Assembly (NCBI RefSeq): GCF_028649655.1
Contig: NZ_JAQSLN010000006.1
Span: 1 to 56,478 of the forward strand
Direction: 5' to 3'
DNA length: 56,478 nt
Source of the DNA: Halobacteriovorax sp. GB3
GTDB lineage: Bacteria; Bdellovibrionota; Bacteriovoracia; Bacteriovoracales; Bacteriovoracaceae
Shown here piece after piece: positions 27,488 to 36,600 of this stretch. The notes under the pieces are model-generated. The model saw only the letters and a list, made by a program, of their open reading frames with translations. It was not told the DNA's origin and ran no database searches. Position numbers and translations under genes: made by a program. Each line of letters starts with the position of its first letter. Position 1 is the stretch's first letter.

Positions 27488-27925
27488 ATGAAAGCTTATT
27501 TGCCCTTTATCTTTCTATTCTTGGCCGTTCTTTCTGGAACTCTTTGGTATTTAACACCAAAGGAAATCTTCATTAAACATGAATGCGATATTACACAACA
27601 AGTATGTCAGCTTGAGCAAGATGGCGTTCAGTTACGTTTTTCTACTGGAGCCTCTCCAATTGAACAAAGAACACCAGTCTTTTATGAGGTTGATGTTAAA
27701 GGTCTTAAAAATCCAAATGCCATTATTTATCTCCACGGGCAGAGTATGCTTATGAATAATGAGATTATTGAAATGGAGCAAATTGCGCCTGGTTCATTTA
27801 GAGCAAAGAGAGACTTTCCAATTTGCACGGAGAGGGCCATGACATGGCGAGTACACCTTAGTGTAAAAGGGGAGAAGCAGTTGTTGAAAACTAATTTTGA
27901 CTTTGAGGTAAAACGTGAAAAATAA
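27488..27925 (+). CDS. membrane-anchored periplasmic protein, first gene of a copper-delivery operon
   Basis: 145 residues with an N-terminal signal-anchor (residues 5-22). The periplasmic domain is beta-rich, with three Cys (HECDITQQVCQ and PICTER) and a Met/His-bearing LHGQSMLMNNE segment, residues that could bind copper. The last 11 bases overlap the start of the Sco gene, so it is translationally linked to Sco1 and PCuAC. This context suggests a role in copper handling or cytochrome oxidase assembly, but the family is not recognised. Confidence 0.7.
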   Translation: MKAYLPFIFLFLAVLSGTLWYLTPKEIFIKHECDITQQVCQLEQDGVQLRFSTGASPIEQRTPVFYEVDVKGLKNPNAIIYLHGQSMLMNNEIIEMEQIAPGSFRAKRDFPICTERAMTWRVHLSVKGEKQLLKTNFDFEVKREK

Positions 27926-28508
27926 AATTGTCTTTGCCATACTTATAAGTGTTTTTGCGATTGTTGTTGCTTATCTTGCTAATACAGCGTTGAAAATGAA
28001 ACCTATCTCAGACCTTTCTCATCTTGGAGGAGATTTTTCTCTACAGGGTAATAAGGGAGAAGTGAAGTTATCAGACTTTAAGGGGAAAGTTTCTATACTT
28101 TATTTTGGATTTACGACTTGTCCTGATGTTTGTCCAATGGCCCTTTCTCACTTGAGATCAAAGTTAAGCTCTCTCAATGAAGAAAAGCAAAATAAAATAC
28201 AGACGATCTTTGTAAGTGTTGATTGGAAACGTGATACACCAGAAAAGACTCAAGAATACGCTAGCTTCTTTGGTCGAAACATTGTTGGTTTGACGGGAAA
28301 TCGTGATGAAATTGATAAAGTGACAAGGCTCTATTCCGTTTACTATAGCTTTGTTGATTTAGAGGACTCAGAACTTGGCTATACTGTTGATCATACGAGT
28401 CGATACTTTGTTATTGATGGTGACTCTAAGCTTGTCGGTATGTTTAGCGATATTCAAAATGATCCAAAATTTATGAAAGTTTTAGAAAATTCAATCGGGA
28501 GATTATAA
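27915..28508 (+). CDS. SCO1/SenC/PrrC family copper chaperone
   Basis: 197 residues. One N-terminal membrane anchor precedes a thioredoxin-like fold with the metal-binding C69-x3-C73 (FTTCPDVCP) and the distant ligand His at about 160 (VDHTSRYF). SCO proteins deliver copper to the CuA centre of cytochrome c oxidase. The start is GTG, overlapping the preceding gene by 11 bases, and its stop overlaps the PCuAC start (TAATG). It forms a three-gene unit for periplasmic copper delivery. Confidence 0.93.
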   Translation: MKNKIVFAILISVFAIVVAYLANTALKMKPISDLSHLGGDFSLQGNKGEVKLSDFKGKVSILYFGFTTCPDVCPMALSHLRSKLSSLNEEKQNKIQTIFVSVDWKRDTPEKTQEYASFFGRNIVGLTGNRDEIDKVTRLYSVYYSFVDLEDSELGYTVDHTSRYFVIDGDSKLVGMFSDIQNDPKFMKVLENSIGRL

Positions 28509-28963
28509 TGAAAAAAATTGTTTTCGCACTATTCTTTGTCTCAAATATGACTTTAGCTTCTGGACTCTCTACTATGGCCGAATGGGTAAAGGCAGTTCCT
28601 GCAAGTTCTAAAATGAGTGCCGCTTATTTTCATATTCATAATGAAACTGATAAGTCGGTTGATCTTGTTAAAGCGAGTTCTTCTTATTCAAAAGTTGTTG
28701 AAATTCACACTCATGTAAATGATAAAGGTGTCATGAAAATGAGAAAAGTTTCAAAATTACCAGTTCCTTCAAAGGGAATGGTGATGTTAGAGCCTAAGGG
28801 AAATCACTTAATGCTTATCGGATTGAAAAAGAAAATTGGAAAAGAAGATAAGGTGGATATAACTCTTGAATTTTCTAATGGGGAGAAGTTGAAAGTTATG
28901 GCCCCTGTAAAAAAGCTTGGTGGCCACGGATCACATGATCACGACCACTCTCATCATCATTAA
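28508..28963 (+). CDS. PCuAC copper chaperone with His-rich tail
   Basis: 151 residues with a signal peptide (cleavage near LAS). The PCuAC core has AYFHIHNETD, VEIHTHV, MKMRKV and GNHLMLIGL, containing the HxM-type Cu(I) ligands. The last ~14 residues are His/Asp-rich (SHDHDHSHHH), which may bind extra Cu(II). PCuAC works with Sco1 to load CuA of cytochrome oxidase, and this gene is directly coupled to the Sco gene by a TAATG overlap. It converges with the 2OG oxygenase gene, with 4 bp overlap. Confidence 0.9.
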   Translation: MKKIVFALFFVSNMTLASGLSTMAEWVKAVPASSKMSAAYFHIHNETDKSVDLVKASSSYSKVVEIHTHVNDKGVMKMRKVSKLPVPSKGMVMLEPKGNHLMLIGLKKKIGKEDKVDITLEFSNGEKLKVMAPVKKLGGHGSHDHDHSHHH

Positions 28964-29571
28964 AATAATTCCATGTCGTCACGAAACCAAAACGTGACGG
29001 CAGATCTCTTTTTGTAACTTGCTTTTACCTCATGATAAAATTGTTCACTTCGAAAAAGAACAAGTCTTCCTGTCTTAGGATATATAATCTTCTCAACTTC
29101 CTGTTTATTCTCTCTCTTATAAAGAACCAATTCACCCTGATCTTCGAGATCATTTAAATAGAGAATTCCAGTAATCTTTCTGTGCCTTTGATTTCTGTGA
29201 ACATCTAGATGCTTCTTGTAAAAGGCACCATCTTCATAAACTGAGAAATGACCTTCAAATCGCCTTAAAGACAGATAGTAGAGTTGATTGAACTCTTCTT
29301 TCAAAGATTCAAGTGTTTGATTAAGTTCATTTAAGAGTAGATTCTTATTCCAATCATCAATCCAAAAGATTTGATCACTTCTAATCTCTGGGCGATGTTT
29401 CTCAAAAACATCTTGTCCTGTTTTAGCAGATCTAAACTGATCTCTTTCAAATAGAGTGAGAGCATAGTCTCTAAGTGAGCTTGCAAATTGATCTTGAAAG
29501 AGAGTGTCGCAAACGAGATAGCCGTTTTCAATTAATGCGAGTCCTTGAGTTTCAGATAGAGTTTGATCCAT
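28960..29571 (-). CDS. 2OG-Fe(II) oxygenase family protein
   Basis: 203 residues. The double-stranded beta-helix core has the iron motif H-x-D in KKHLDVHRN, a distal His in EQFYHEVK, and the 2-oxoglutarate-binding Arg in KRSAVTFWF. This matches the prolyl-4-hydroxylase/SM-20-like branch (hydroxylation of a protein or small molecule). No partner is identifiable. The ATG start is preceded by a possible weak site. It converges with the PCuAC gene. Confidence 0.87.
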   Translation of the reverse strand: MDQTLSETQGLALIENGYLVCDTLFQDQFASSLRDYALTLFERDQFRSAKTGQDVFEKHRPEIRSDQIFWIDDWNKNLLLNELNQTLESLKEEFNQLYYLSLRRFEGHFSVYEDGAFYKKHLDVHRNQRHRKITGILYLNDLEDQGELVLYKRENKQEVEKIIYPKTGRLVLFRSEQFYHEVKASYKKRSAVTFWFRDDMELF

Positions 29572-29640
29572 CTAAATTGAATATCCGTCTTTTAAATAAA
29601 AGAATAATCGTTATTTCTCTTGAATCGCTTAGTTTTTTAC

Positions 29641-29754
29641 TAAGGTTTGCAGGCCAAAGGCGCGGCAGACCGAGCATCAAATCAAAACGTCTATATAAAT
29701 GGAATTAAAAGGCAAAAAAAAAGCCTAATCCGAAGATCAGGCTTTTTATAAAAT
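29641..29754 (-). repeat. partial second copy of the tRNA-Glu-associated repeat (locus 1)
   Basis: Bases 29641-29754 match 29825-29938 at an offset of 184 with very few differences. The copy includes the repeat body and the TTCG-loop hairpin (29714-29747) and is truncated at its distal end. Confidence 0.85.
29714..29747 (-). terminator. terminator-like hairpin, distal copy
   Basis: On the minus strand, AGCCTGATC-TTCG-GATTAGGCT is followed by nine T residues. One G-U pair is present; the plus strand would instead have an A-C mismatch. Confidence 0.7.
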
Positions 29755-29938
29755 TGGTACTCCCAAGGGGCATCCCGCGGCAATGGTTGCCAGTGGCAAG
29801 CATTGAAGTGGAGATGTTTGATATTAAGGTATGCAAGCCAAAGGCGCGGCAGACCGAGCATCAAATCAAAACGTCTATATAAATGGAATTAAAAGGCAAA
29901 AAAAAAGCCTAATCCGAAGATCAGGCTTTTTATAAAAT
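29755..29938 (-). repeat. 184-bp repeat unit ending in a tRNA-Glu 3' fragment (locus 1)
   Basis: Downstream of tRNA-Glu on the minus strand comes a terminator hairpin (29898-29931), the repeat body (29805-29872), then a second 16-nt copy of the tRNA-Glu 3' end including CCA (29755-29770). The same arrangement recurs at 42380-42562. Confidence 0.85.
29898..29931 (-). terminator. intrinsic terminator directly after tRNA-Glu (locus 1)
   Basis: The same hairpin as 29714-29747, 184 bp away: a 9-bp stem with a TTCG tetraloop and nine T on the minus strand, starting about 8 nt after the tRNA CCA. Confidence 0.85.
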
Positions 29939-30016
29939 TGGTACTCCCAAGGGGATTCGAACCCCTGTTACCGCCGTGAAAAGGCGGTGTCCTAGACCGG
30001 GCTAGACGATGGGAGC
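29939..30016 (-). tRNA. tRNA-Glu (anticodon TTC), locus 1
   Basis: The minus strand starts GCTCCCATCGTCTAG. The anticodon arm is CCGCC-TTTTCAC-GGCGG and the T arm AGGGG-TTCGAAT-CCCCT. The acceptor 3' strand TGGGAGT closes with G1-U72, followed by discriminator A and encoded CCA; 78 nt. It is identical to the copy at 42563-42640. Confidence 0.96.
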
Positions 30017-30050
30017 ATTATCTAGATTAAATTATGCTCATGTCAAAAAA

Positions 30051-30127
30051 TGGTGATCTCGCTGTGACTCGAACACAGGACCCTCTCCTTAAAAGGGAGA
30101 TGCTCTAACCAACTGAGCTACGAGACC
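30051..30127 (-). tRNA. tRNA-Lys (anticodon TTT), locus 1
   Basis: The minus strand starts GGTCTCGTAGCTCAG. The anticodon arm is TCTCC-CTTTTAA-GGAGA, the acceptor pairs GGTCTCG with CGAGATC, and discriminator A plus encoded CCA follow; 77 nt. It lies upstream of tRNA-Glu in one transcript, driven by the promoter at 30147-30175. Confidence 0.96.
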
Positions 30128-30146
30128 ACTTCTTAAGACAGGATCG

Positions 30147-30175
30147 AATATAAATGTGGAAACCATTACTGTCAA
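30147..30175 (-). promoter_or_regulatory. strong sigma-70 promoter of tRNA-Lys/Glu locus 1
   Basis: On the minus strand, TTGACA (30170-30175) is followed by a 17-bp spacer and TATATT (30147-30152), about 20 bp before the mature tRNA-Lys. Confidence 0.85.
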
Positions 30176-30275
30176 GATTAATTTTTAATAAAAGTGATAA
30201 ACAAGTCCTGTTTTATTATGGGTTTAGCTAGGAAAACTCTTCGGGGCTTAGGTTTCATGGTACTTTGACTTATGT

Positions 30276-30281
30276 GATAAT
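30276..30281 (+). promoter_or_regulatory. extended -10 promoter element for the 30305 gene
   Basis: TGTGATAAT (30273-30281) matches an extended -10 (TGN plus GATAAT). The predicted transcript start near 30288 lies after the ATG at 30287, which favours the start at 30305. Confidence 0.45.
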
Positions 30282-30304
30282 CTGAGATGTCGATGAGAGA
30301 GATG

Positions 30305-31699
30305 ATGAAAAAATTAGCATTACTTCTTACATTAATACTTTCTGGATGTTCACTTATTGAAAAGACTTCCTTTAGAGCTCCTTCGAGCACTGGAAGTTCG
30401 TGTTTTCAGAAGGTGGGGATCTTTCACTCTGAACTTTCGAGGGATGAACTAGAGGGCCGTGTGTTAGCTCTTCGAGAGAATTTAGGTGTTCGCAATCTTT
30501 TGATTGATCAAAATGCTAGAGTCTTTGACCGCGCTAGTCAGGTTGCTGTTCCTAACTCTGAAGGAGAGTATGACTTAATTGAAATCTACGGTCGGCCAGT
30601 TAAGCAAGACGGGCAGTTCTATATCAATTTCAAAGAATCTCCTGATGATCTTATCTTAAGTCGTTATCCTGTGGAGCTTTTAAAAGAGAAGTATATTGAG
30701 AATTTCTCTTATGAGTTTAATCGCGGTGATTTTATTTTAATGCCTTCCGTATCTAAGAGTGTCACTTTAGATAGTTATTATACTCCTTGGAAGATCATGG
30801 ATATTGAAGGCGATAAAATCAATATTCGTCACAGAAAAGGGAAAAAGAGAGTTGTCAGTTGGGGAGAGATTTTCGATCACAACTTCTTTTTAACTAATGA
30901 TGAACAAAATCTTGTGCAAAGCTTTTTTTCTAACGGAGGAAAAGGGGAGCTCTTCTACTATGAGCCTCGTGTAGAGAATGAATTAAGTTATCGTGGACTT
31001 TATATCTATGTCGAAGATTTACCTGATTTTGAGAGAATGGGTGAAGACTTTGATTTTGTATTCAATGACCACAGAAGTTATAAAAAATCAAAAGAGCTTC
31101 TTGATAAGGATCTCTCTCTTTTTTGGACGACTAACCAAAAGGGATTCTATGGCTTTCATGCCAATGCAAATTCGCACTATAATCAAGCTCTGATTGTTGA
31201 AAGAACGAAATATGCTAAAAAGGCGACCATTACTCTAACGCCGAATGCTGATACGGCGACGATCATTCATGAGCAAAGACATTTCGAAGATAATGTAACT
31301 AAAGCAATTAATGAAACTATGAGTAAAACGAGTGCCATTCTTCATGAAAAAGACCTGTTTGATGAAGAGTTCTATTTGATCCTTCATAAGTTTCTTCTCG
31401 AACAAAGGGCCTATTCTACGGAGTTTCGTTTTGTAGATGAAGCGACTTTTGATGATAAGCAGATGAAACTCTTTAAGGGACCAGGTTTTGAGATGGAACT
31501 TGGTGAGAGCAGTTATTATGGAATCAAAAGGCAGCATTCAAGCGATGTCTTTCGTTCTCTCTATTTTGCTGGTCTTAATCAGAAGTTAAAAGACTTTGAT
31601 CCAGATGTTGCTAAAGCATTAGTGTTAGAATTTTCTAAAGCTTGTATTGATCATGAACTCACTCGTTGTTCGGATCTTTTTCGCAAGTATCTTGAATAA
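30305..31699 (+). CDS. lipoprotein with HEXXH zinc-metallopeptidase motif
   Basis: 464 residues from ATG 30305. In-frame ATGs at 30287, 30293 and 30302 are possible, but the likely promoter places the transcript start after 30287. The lipoprotein signal is MKKLALLLTLILSGC, with lipidated C15. A zincin motif HEQRH lies at about 322-326 (IIHEQRHFEDN), preceded by a predicted strand (ATITLTPNADTAT). No third metal ligand can be assigned with certainty. The remainder is not recognised. A surface or periplasmic protease or peptidoglycan enzyme is possible. Confidence 0.65.
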   Translation: MKKLALLLTLILSGCSLIEKTSFRAPSSTGSSCFQKVGIFHSELSRDELEGRVLALRENLGVRNLLIDQNARVFDRASQVAVPNSEGEYDLIEIYGRPVKQDGQFYINFKESPDDLILSRYPVELLKEKYIENFSYEFNRGDFILMPSVSKSVTLDSYYTPWKIMDIEGDKINIRHRKGKKRVVSWGEIFDHNFFLTNDEQNLVQSFFSNGGKGELFYYEPRVENELSYRGLYIYVEDLPDFERMGEDFDFVFNDHRSYKKSKELLDKDLSLFWTTNQKGFYGFHANANSHYNQALIVERTKYAKKATITLTPNADTATIIHEQRHFEDNVTKAINETMSKTSAILHEKDLFDEEFYLILHKFLLEQRAYSTEFRFVDEATFDDKQMKLFKGPGFEMELGESSYYGIKRQHSSDVFRSLYFAGLNQKLKDFDPDVAKALVLEFSKACIDHELTRCSDLFRKYLE

Positions 31700-31766
31700 A
31701 GAAAATAAATAGACAAGACTTTACGCTTTCAATAAAATCTTACTCTCAAAGAGATGAGGTTTGTTA

Positions 31767-32168
31767 ATGAAATTAATTACTTTATGGATGATGTTGTTAG
31801 CTTTTAGTGCAAACGCAAAAATGATCGAGTTTGATCTCGATGTTCAATATACTGAAAATGGAAAGACAAAAGAGAGTATCTCTCAGATAACAAGTAAGCT
31901 TGGAGAGTCTTTTGTTTTTGAAAACAATAATATTCTCACAGAAGTTTCTCCGACCGACTTTAAATCATCGACGATCGATATCGAGTCCAAAGATTTAATC
32001 ATGCTCACGACTCGCGTTTTCCAATTGAATAACGGAAAGAAAACGTTAATTGGTAAACCTAAAGTTATTACAGCACTCGGTGTTCCTGCAACAATATCTA
32101 TTGAGCAGGATGATGGAATGAAACTTGTAATGAAAGTTTTGGCCAAAGATAAGTCCCGAAAACTGTAA
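31767..32168 (+). CDS. small secreted hypothetical protein
   Basis: 133 residues from ATG 31767. This start is 7 nt after GAGG and gives a clean signal peptide (MKLITLWMMLLAFSANA); a TTG at 31761 is less likely. The mature protein is beta-rich with no Cys (IEFDLDVQYTENG, GVPATISIEQDDG). The VITALGVPATISI segment faintly resembles strands in secretion-system proteins, which is not enough for a call. It may belong with the neighbouring secreted genes. Confidence 0.7.
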   Translation: MKLITLWMMLLAFSANAKMIEFDLDVQYTENGKTKESISQITSKLGESFVFENNNILTEVSPTDFKSSTIDIESKDLIMLTTRVFQLNNGKKTLIGKPKVITALGVPATISIEQDDGMKLVMKVLAKDKSRKL

Positions 32169-32238
32169 AGAATTCAGATCTTGTTGAGATATCTTTCTAG
32201 GATGTTATGAATAGAACCTCATTATAGGGGGGGGTTCT

Positions 32239-32850
32239 ATGAGATTAATTTTTGTTCTCTTACAGGGGTTTTTCGCATTATCAGCACTTTCAGCACCATT
32301 TGAATATGTTGTGGTTGGAATTAGTGGCTTTGGAACTCGACGTGCGACTGAAAATTATTGGCAACCAAGTGGAGCTCACGAAAATCTTCCTAACAGCTAT
32401 CGAATTGTAGAAACTCATAAACTCGTTCACTATTCTAAGAAAAAAGAACTCTTAAATGCTCTCTCTCTTTTTGATTGTAAAGATGGGAGACAGCTTAATG
32501 ATGATCTCGGACTCATTATCATCGGAAATAGCTGGGGTGCTTCAAATACATATAAACTCTCTAAGCTCTATAAAGAAGAGTGTGGGAGAGTTGCTCGACT
32601 TGTCGTTATGGTCGATGGAGTAAGAAAACCAATTGGATCTTATAAAAAGAGGCCTTTCGCTAAACAATGTATCAACTACTATCAAACAACAGGCTTTGCT
32701 CACGGTCGTAAACTCGAAGATTGCGAGAATATTGATCTAACATCTTACTGTAAAAAGCGAGGCAAAGAGTGTCACATCGAAGTTGAGTGGCTTGGAACTC
32801 GTGATGCTAAAAGGTTTATTGAAAGAGCATTAAAGCTTGAGAAGCTCTAA
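32239..32850 (+). CDS. secreted alpha/beta-hydrolase-like protein
   Basis: 203 residues with a signal peptide (residues 1-18, SALSA). The fold is suggested by a strand FEYVVVGISGFG, then a nucleophile elbow IIIGNSWGAS (Gly-x-Ser-x-Gly) followed by a helix, and VVMVDG as the next strand, where the acid could be the Asp. Six Cys in the mature part (DCKDG, EECGR, KQCIN, EDCEN, SYCKK, KECHI) suggest disulfides. A strong G-run Shine-Dalgarno precedes the ATG. It looks like a small lipase or acyl hydrolase, but the catalytic His is unclear. Confidence 0.6.
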   Translation: MRLIFVLLQGFFALSALSAPFEYVVVGISGFGTRRATENYWQPSGAHENLPNSYRIVETHKLVHYSKKKELLNALSLFDCKDGRQLNDDLGLIIIGNSWGASNTYKLSKLYKEECGRVARLVVMVDGVRKPIGSYKKRPFAKQCINYYQTTGFAHGRKLEDCENIDLTSYCKKRGKECHIEVEWLGTRDAKRFIERALKLEKL

Positions 32851-33480
32851 GGCCTTTTCCTTTTGTTCTTTAGAAAATTTATCAGATTCTAAAATATGTT
32901 GAACGGTTACTTCAATTTCTAATAATGTTCTCGTTCGAAGATCAATTCTATCATCTAGTAATTGTTGACTCGCACTTAGATTAAAAAATTCACAAAGTGA
33001 CATATCGACAACTCTTGCAAAATCGTTTTCAGGGTGAGCATAGAAGTCGATTCTCTTTTCACAGGTGCTGAATAAGGATTGTGTGTACTTCATTGATTGA
33101 TTGAAGATATAACGTTTAAGTTCAACCGTTGTAGGGAGAATTTTGAATGAATCGATATAAAGCATTTTATACTCATAAAGAGCCTGAAAGATGATCCATG
33201 ATAAATACTCATCCGCTGAATCTTGAAAATGACCATTAATTTGAATTTCATTTTCACTTACTTGATAACTTTTCTTACAAACGGGAAGGTCTTTACTATC
33301 ATCAGTGAGACAATTGAAAAGAAAGAGAGGAGACTTCTCTTGCACTTGACTGGATAGCTTCTGTCCCAGGCTTGTAAGCTCTAGTTGATTTTCAATAACC
33401 GCATGAATGCGCTCATGTGGATTTTCTCCGGCACTTGCAAAATGAATAGAGCATAGAAAAAATAGTAAAAATAGACGCAT
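32830..33480 (-). CDS. secreted hypothetical protein
   Basis: 216 residues from ATG 33480. This start is 5 nt after GAGGAGA and leads a signal peptide MRLFLLFFLCSIHFASA; the longer frame from 33513 lacks a site. The mature part is alpha-helical with four Cys (FNCLTDD, VCKKS, STCEKR, LCEFF). It overlaps tail-to-tail by 21 bp with the hydrolase-like gene. An Asp/His-containing helix (NPHERIHAVIEN) is seen near the N terminus. No family recognised. Confidence 0.7.
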   Translation of the reverse strand: MRLFLLFFLCSIHFASAGENPHERIHAVIENQLELTSLGQKLSSQVQEKSPLFLFNCLTDDSKDLPVCKKSYQVSENEIQINGHFQDSADEYLSWIIFQALYEYKMLYIDSFKILPTTVELKRYIFNQSMKYTQSLFSTCEKRIDFYAHPENDFARVVDMSLCEFFNLSASQQLLDDRIDLRTRTLLEIEVTVQHILESDKFSKEQKEKALELLKL

Positions 33481-33620
33481 TGTTTTCTCCTCTAAGAACA
33501 ATGAGAGCAGCATGGTACGTTATTTTACTTTGCGCAAGCGAAATGCAAAGAAAGAACATTTATAATCTTTTTACATTACGAGGGTTTAGTAGGTTAGGTC
33601 TTATATCTTAAGGAAAATGA

Positions 33621-33643
33621 CAGGGATTCTAGTTGAATCCCTG
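33621..33643 (-). terminator. hairpin at the 3' end of the giant gene
   Basis: A 9-bp stem CAGGGATTC/GAATCCCTG with a 5-nt loop, spanning the TAG stop (33629-33631). The U run on the minus strand is weak (TCATTTT). Confidence 0.45.
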
Positions 33644-36600
33644 ATTAATTAAGATATTAAGCTTTTTAGGTGTCGGCATTTGAATTTGACCAGGAGTATT
33701 CGTTCCCGTTGGTGGAAGAAATCCTGGTAGAGCTTGGTCTTGGAATAGACAAGCTTCTGAATCACATTTTCTGATATCTTTCGTAAGTGACCTAGGTTCT
33801 TTGTCTCCAGGGAAAAGCTGTGACACTTTTACTCGATAAGTTTTTTCTTTTCTTGGGAATTTTAATTTCTTCTTCCCTTTATTTTCTTTGCATAACTTTT
33901 CTGGAACACAAGACCATACGTGATCTTCTTTTAGTTCCTTTGATTTTACAACTTCGAGTTCATAGTACTTATCAGTTGTTTTAGTAACTTTTAATGAGAA
34001 TTTTAGAGTATTCTTTTCCCCATCATCATTCGACGGAGTGTTATCTTCTTCTCTAGATGGCTTACCTTCCATCGGTTCTACAATCACTTCACTTACAATA
34101 GCATCAGCAGCTGAATTTAATGAATAATTCATTGAAGCTGTAGCTACAACTTTTCCACCTTTAATCGCTCTAGCAAAGATTGTCCCTTTCAATTCGTTAA
34201 CAGCATCAAGAGGGATGAGTTTAATTCCTGACTCACATTGTGCATCTTTATCTGGATGGCAACCAATATAGAAAACAGGAGTTGAACCTTCTGGTTTTTT
34301 TATGGCCGTGGCCACAACTCTTCCAAATCCTAAATTTGAATAATCAACAGCATAGTCAATTTCAAAATCATTTGCATCTGGTTTCTCTGAACGAAATCCT
34401 TCTTTTAAAGGAGCTCGAACAGGGTATTGAGCTTGCTGTGCATTCGCTGCTCCTGTGAAGCCTAGTCTCAAGGCCGCTGCTGTTCTCTGTTGATATCCTT
34501 TTACAGTAGAAGATGGCTTTGTCGGCTTAACTGGTGCAGAAATCTCTCTTATCTTTTTTGGTGCAGAAGCCGTTGTTCTTGTAAGAGAGAGAGCCTTCTT
34601 ATTTGTTGGAGTTGGTGTATTTTCAATTTTAGGAACAGGTGCTGAAATCTTATTATCATCAACGCGAGTAAACTTTCCTTCAATTGGAGCTTTTTCTATT
34701 GCTTCTCTTTTAACACCTATTTTCACTTGTTCAGGCATAAGCTCACCTGTGAGTACTTTCTTAGGCACAACATCTGTTGAAGTAGCCTTCACTAATTCTT
34801 TTGATTGAGCTGGAACAATCTGTGTACCTTTTTGACTGATTAAGGCATCATCGTCAATACGTTTAAACTGTCCCTCAATTGGAGCTTTTTCAATGCCTTC
34901 TCTTTTTAAACCAATTTTTACTTGCTCAGGCATAAGCTCTCCAGTGACAGTTCTCGATGTGGAAACATCTTTGGATAAGGTCGCTGGAAGTTTCTTCGTA
35001 TCTACTGGTATTACTGCCGTGCCTTTTGGACTCTCTAGTAAAAGGGGCTTTCTAATATCGTAGGCACCTTCAACTGGTGTTTTTCCTATTTGTCGCCTTT
35101 CTTGGACAACTTTTGCTTCCCCTTGAATAGGACTTAACTCAATTCCTTCCTTCTGCTTGTAAATAGCTGGGGTATCAGTAACTATCTCTCCCGTTTTCGC
35201 TTCGGCTTTTGGAGAGACTGAAGTCGTCTCGACTTTTGCAGGAGGCTTAGGATCAGTTTTTACTGCTGGAAGTTTAGTCGTAGAAGCTTTTATTTCTTTT
35301 CCGGCTCCATTTACAATTCCTTTAGTTGCTTGATCAGTAATTAAAGGAACTTCACTTTTTCTTGTCGCAACTTTTGCAACATCAGTAAATGTATCAACAT
35401 CTAAAAGTTTAAATCCTGAAATCGCTACTGGAGCACCAATCGCGGCAGTTAGGATTGCACTTGAAGAACAGCGATTAAGATTTGTTGCTGCAATAGATTG
35501 TTTTTTTCTTTCATCACAACTAAGTGATCTTTGTGATTGCGTTGTTGTTGTTTGTAAGTAATTTGCCTGTGAATTTTGACAAGCTTTGTAAACTTGGCTT
35601 GTCTGGTCAGCTGTATAAGCAACATCGGCTGAAAGAGTTGCCGCTTTTGTTGCAACTGAAGCTGTTCTAGCTGTTGTTGCTAAGAGTTTACCCGCCGTTG
35701 CAGCAACTCGAATAGCATTGAGAGCGGCAAAAGGAGTAAAACTTAAAGCAATACTGGCGCCAATATCGATGATGAGATCATCGGCATCATCTCTTTTATG
35801 TTTTTCTTCTTGTGAACATTCATGGAAATTAATTAACTTTGAAAGTTGCGAATTTTCATCAATTTCATCTTTAAACTTTGATCTATAGTCAGTTCTTCTA
35901 ACAATATCTTCTACTTCATCACAATCGTCATCTGAGTCGCCTTGGAGACAAGCAAGGGCATTTTGATAGTCTGAAACCATATCGTTAATGTGACTTCTTG
36001 TGTCTTTCATTTGTTTTTTAAGGGCAATTCTCATGTCCTCTCTATTTGGTAGAGGTGTTTTGTATGAATACCCACCATAAGATTTCTTTTTATTGGCATT
36101 AATTATAGAGTTGAAGTGTTTCCCTCTAAGAATAGGATTGTTATCGAGAATATTTTGAATGTTTTTTGCGAGTTCTCTTCTTTTAGCTTCTTTTTTATAG
36201 TTATTTGTATTGTATGAGAGCCTACTAGATGAATACGATGATGCAAGAGTATTAATTTCTTCTTGAAGCTGTTGAATCGACTTAATGGCCATTTCAATAT
36301 CAGTTAATTTTCTATCGAATAGCTCATTTTGATTACCTAGAGAGCAACCTTTAATTTCTAAGCATCTCTCAGCATTTCTCTTTGTTGTTTGATCTTCACA
36401 ATTCATTGATTGATCACCAAGAGTTGCATTAATGACATCTTTTGAGTCGAGAAGGTCATTGATAGCATTTTGAATTTTATCGGCCTTAACATTGTAATCG
36501 ACCATCATATAACTTGGAGCTAGTTCTTTATCCGTTTTTTCGTAGTCAGAGTCAACTTCATCATGCGCCTTAGATAAACAGCTTTTAGCAAAGTCAGTTA

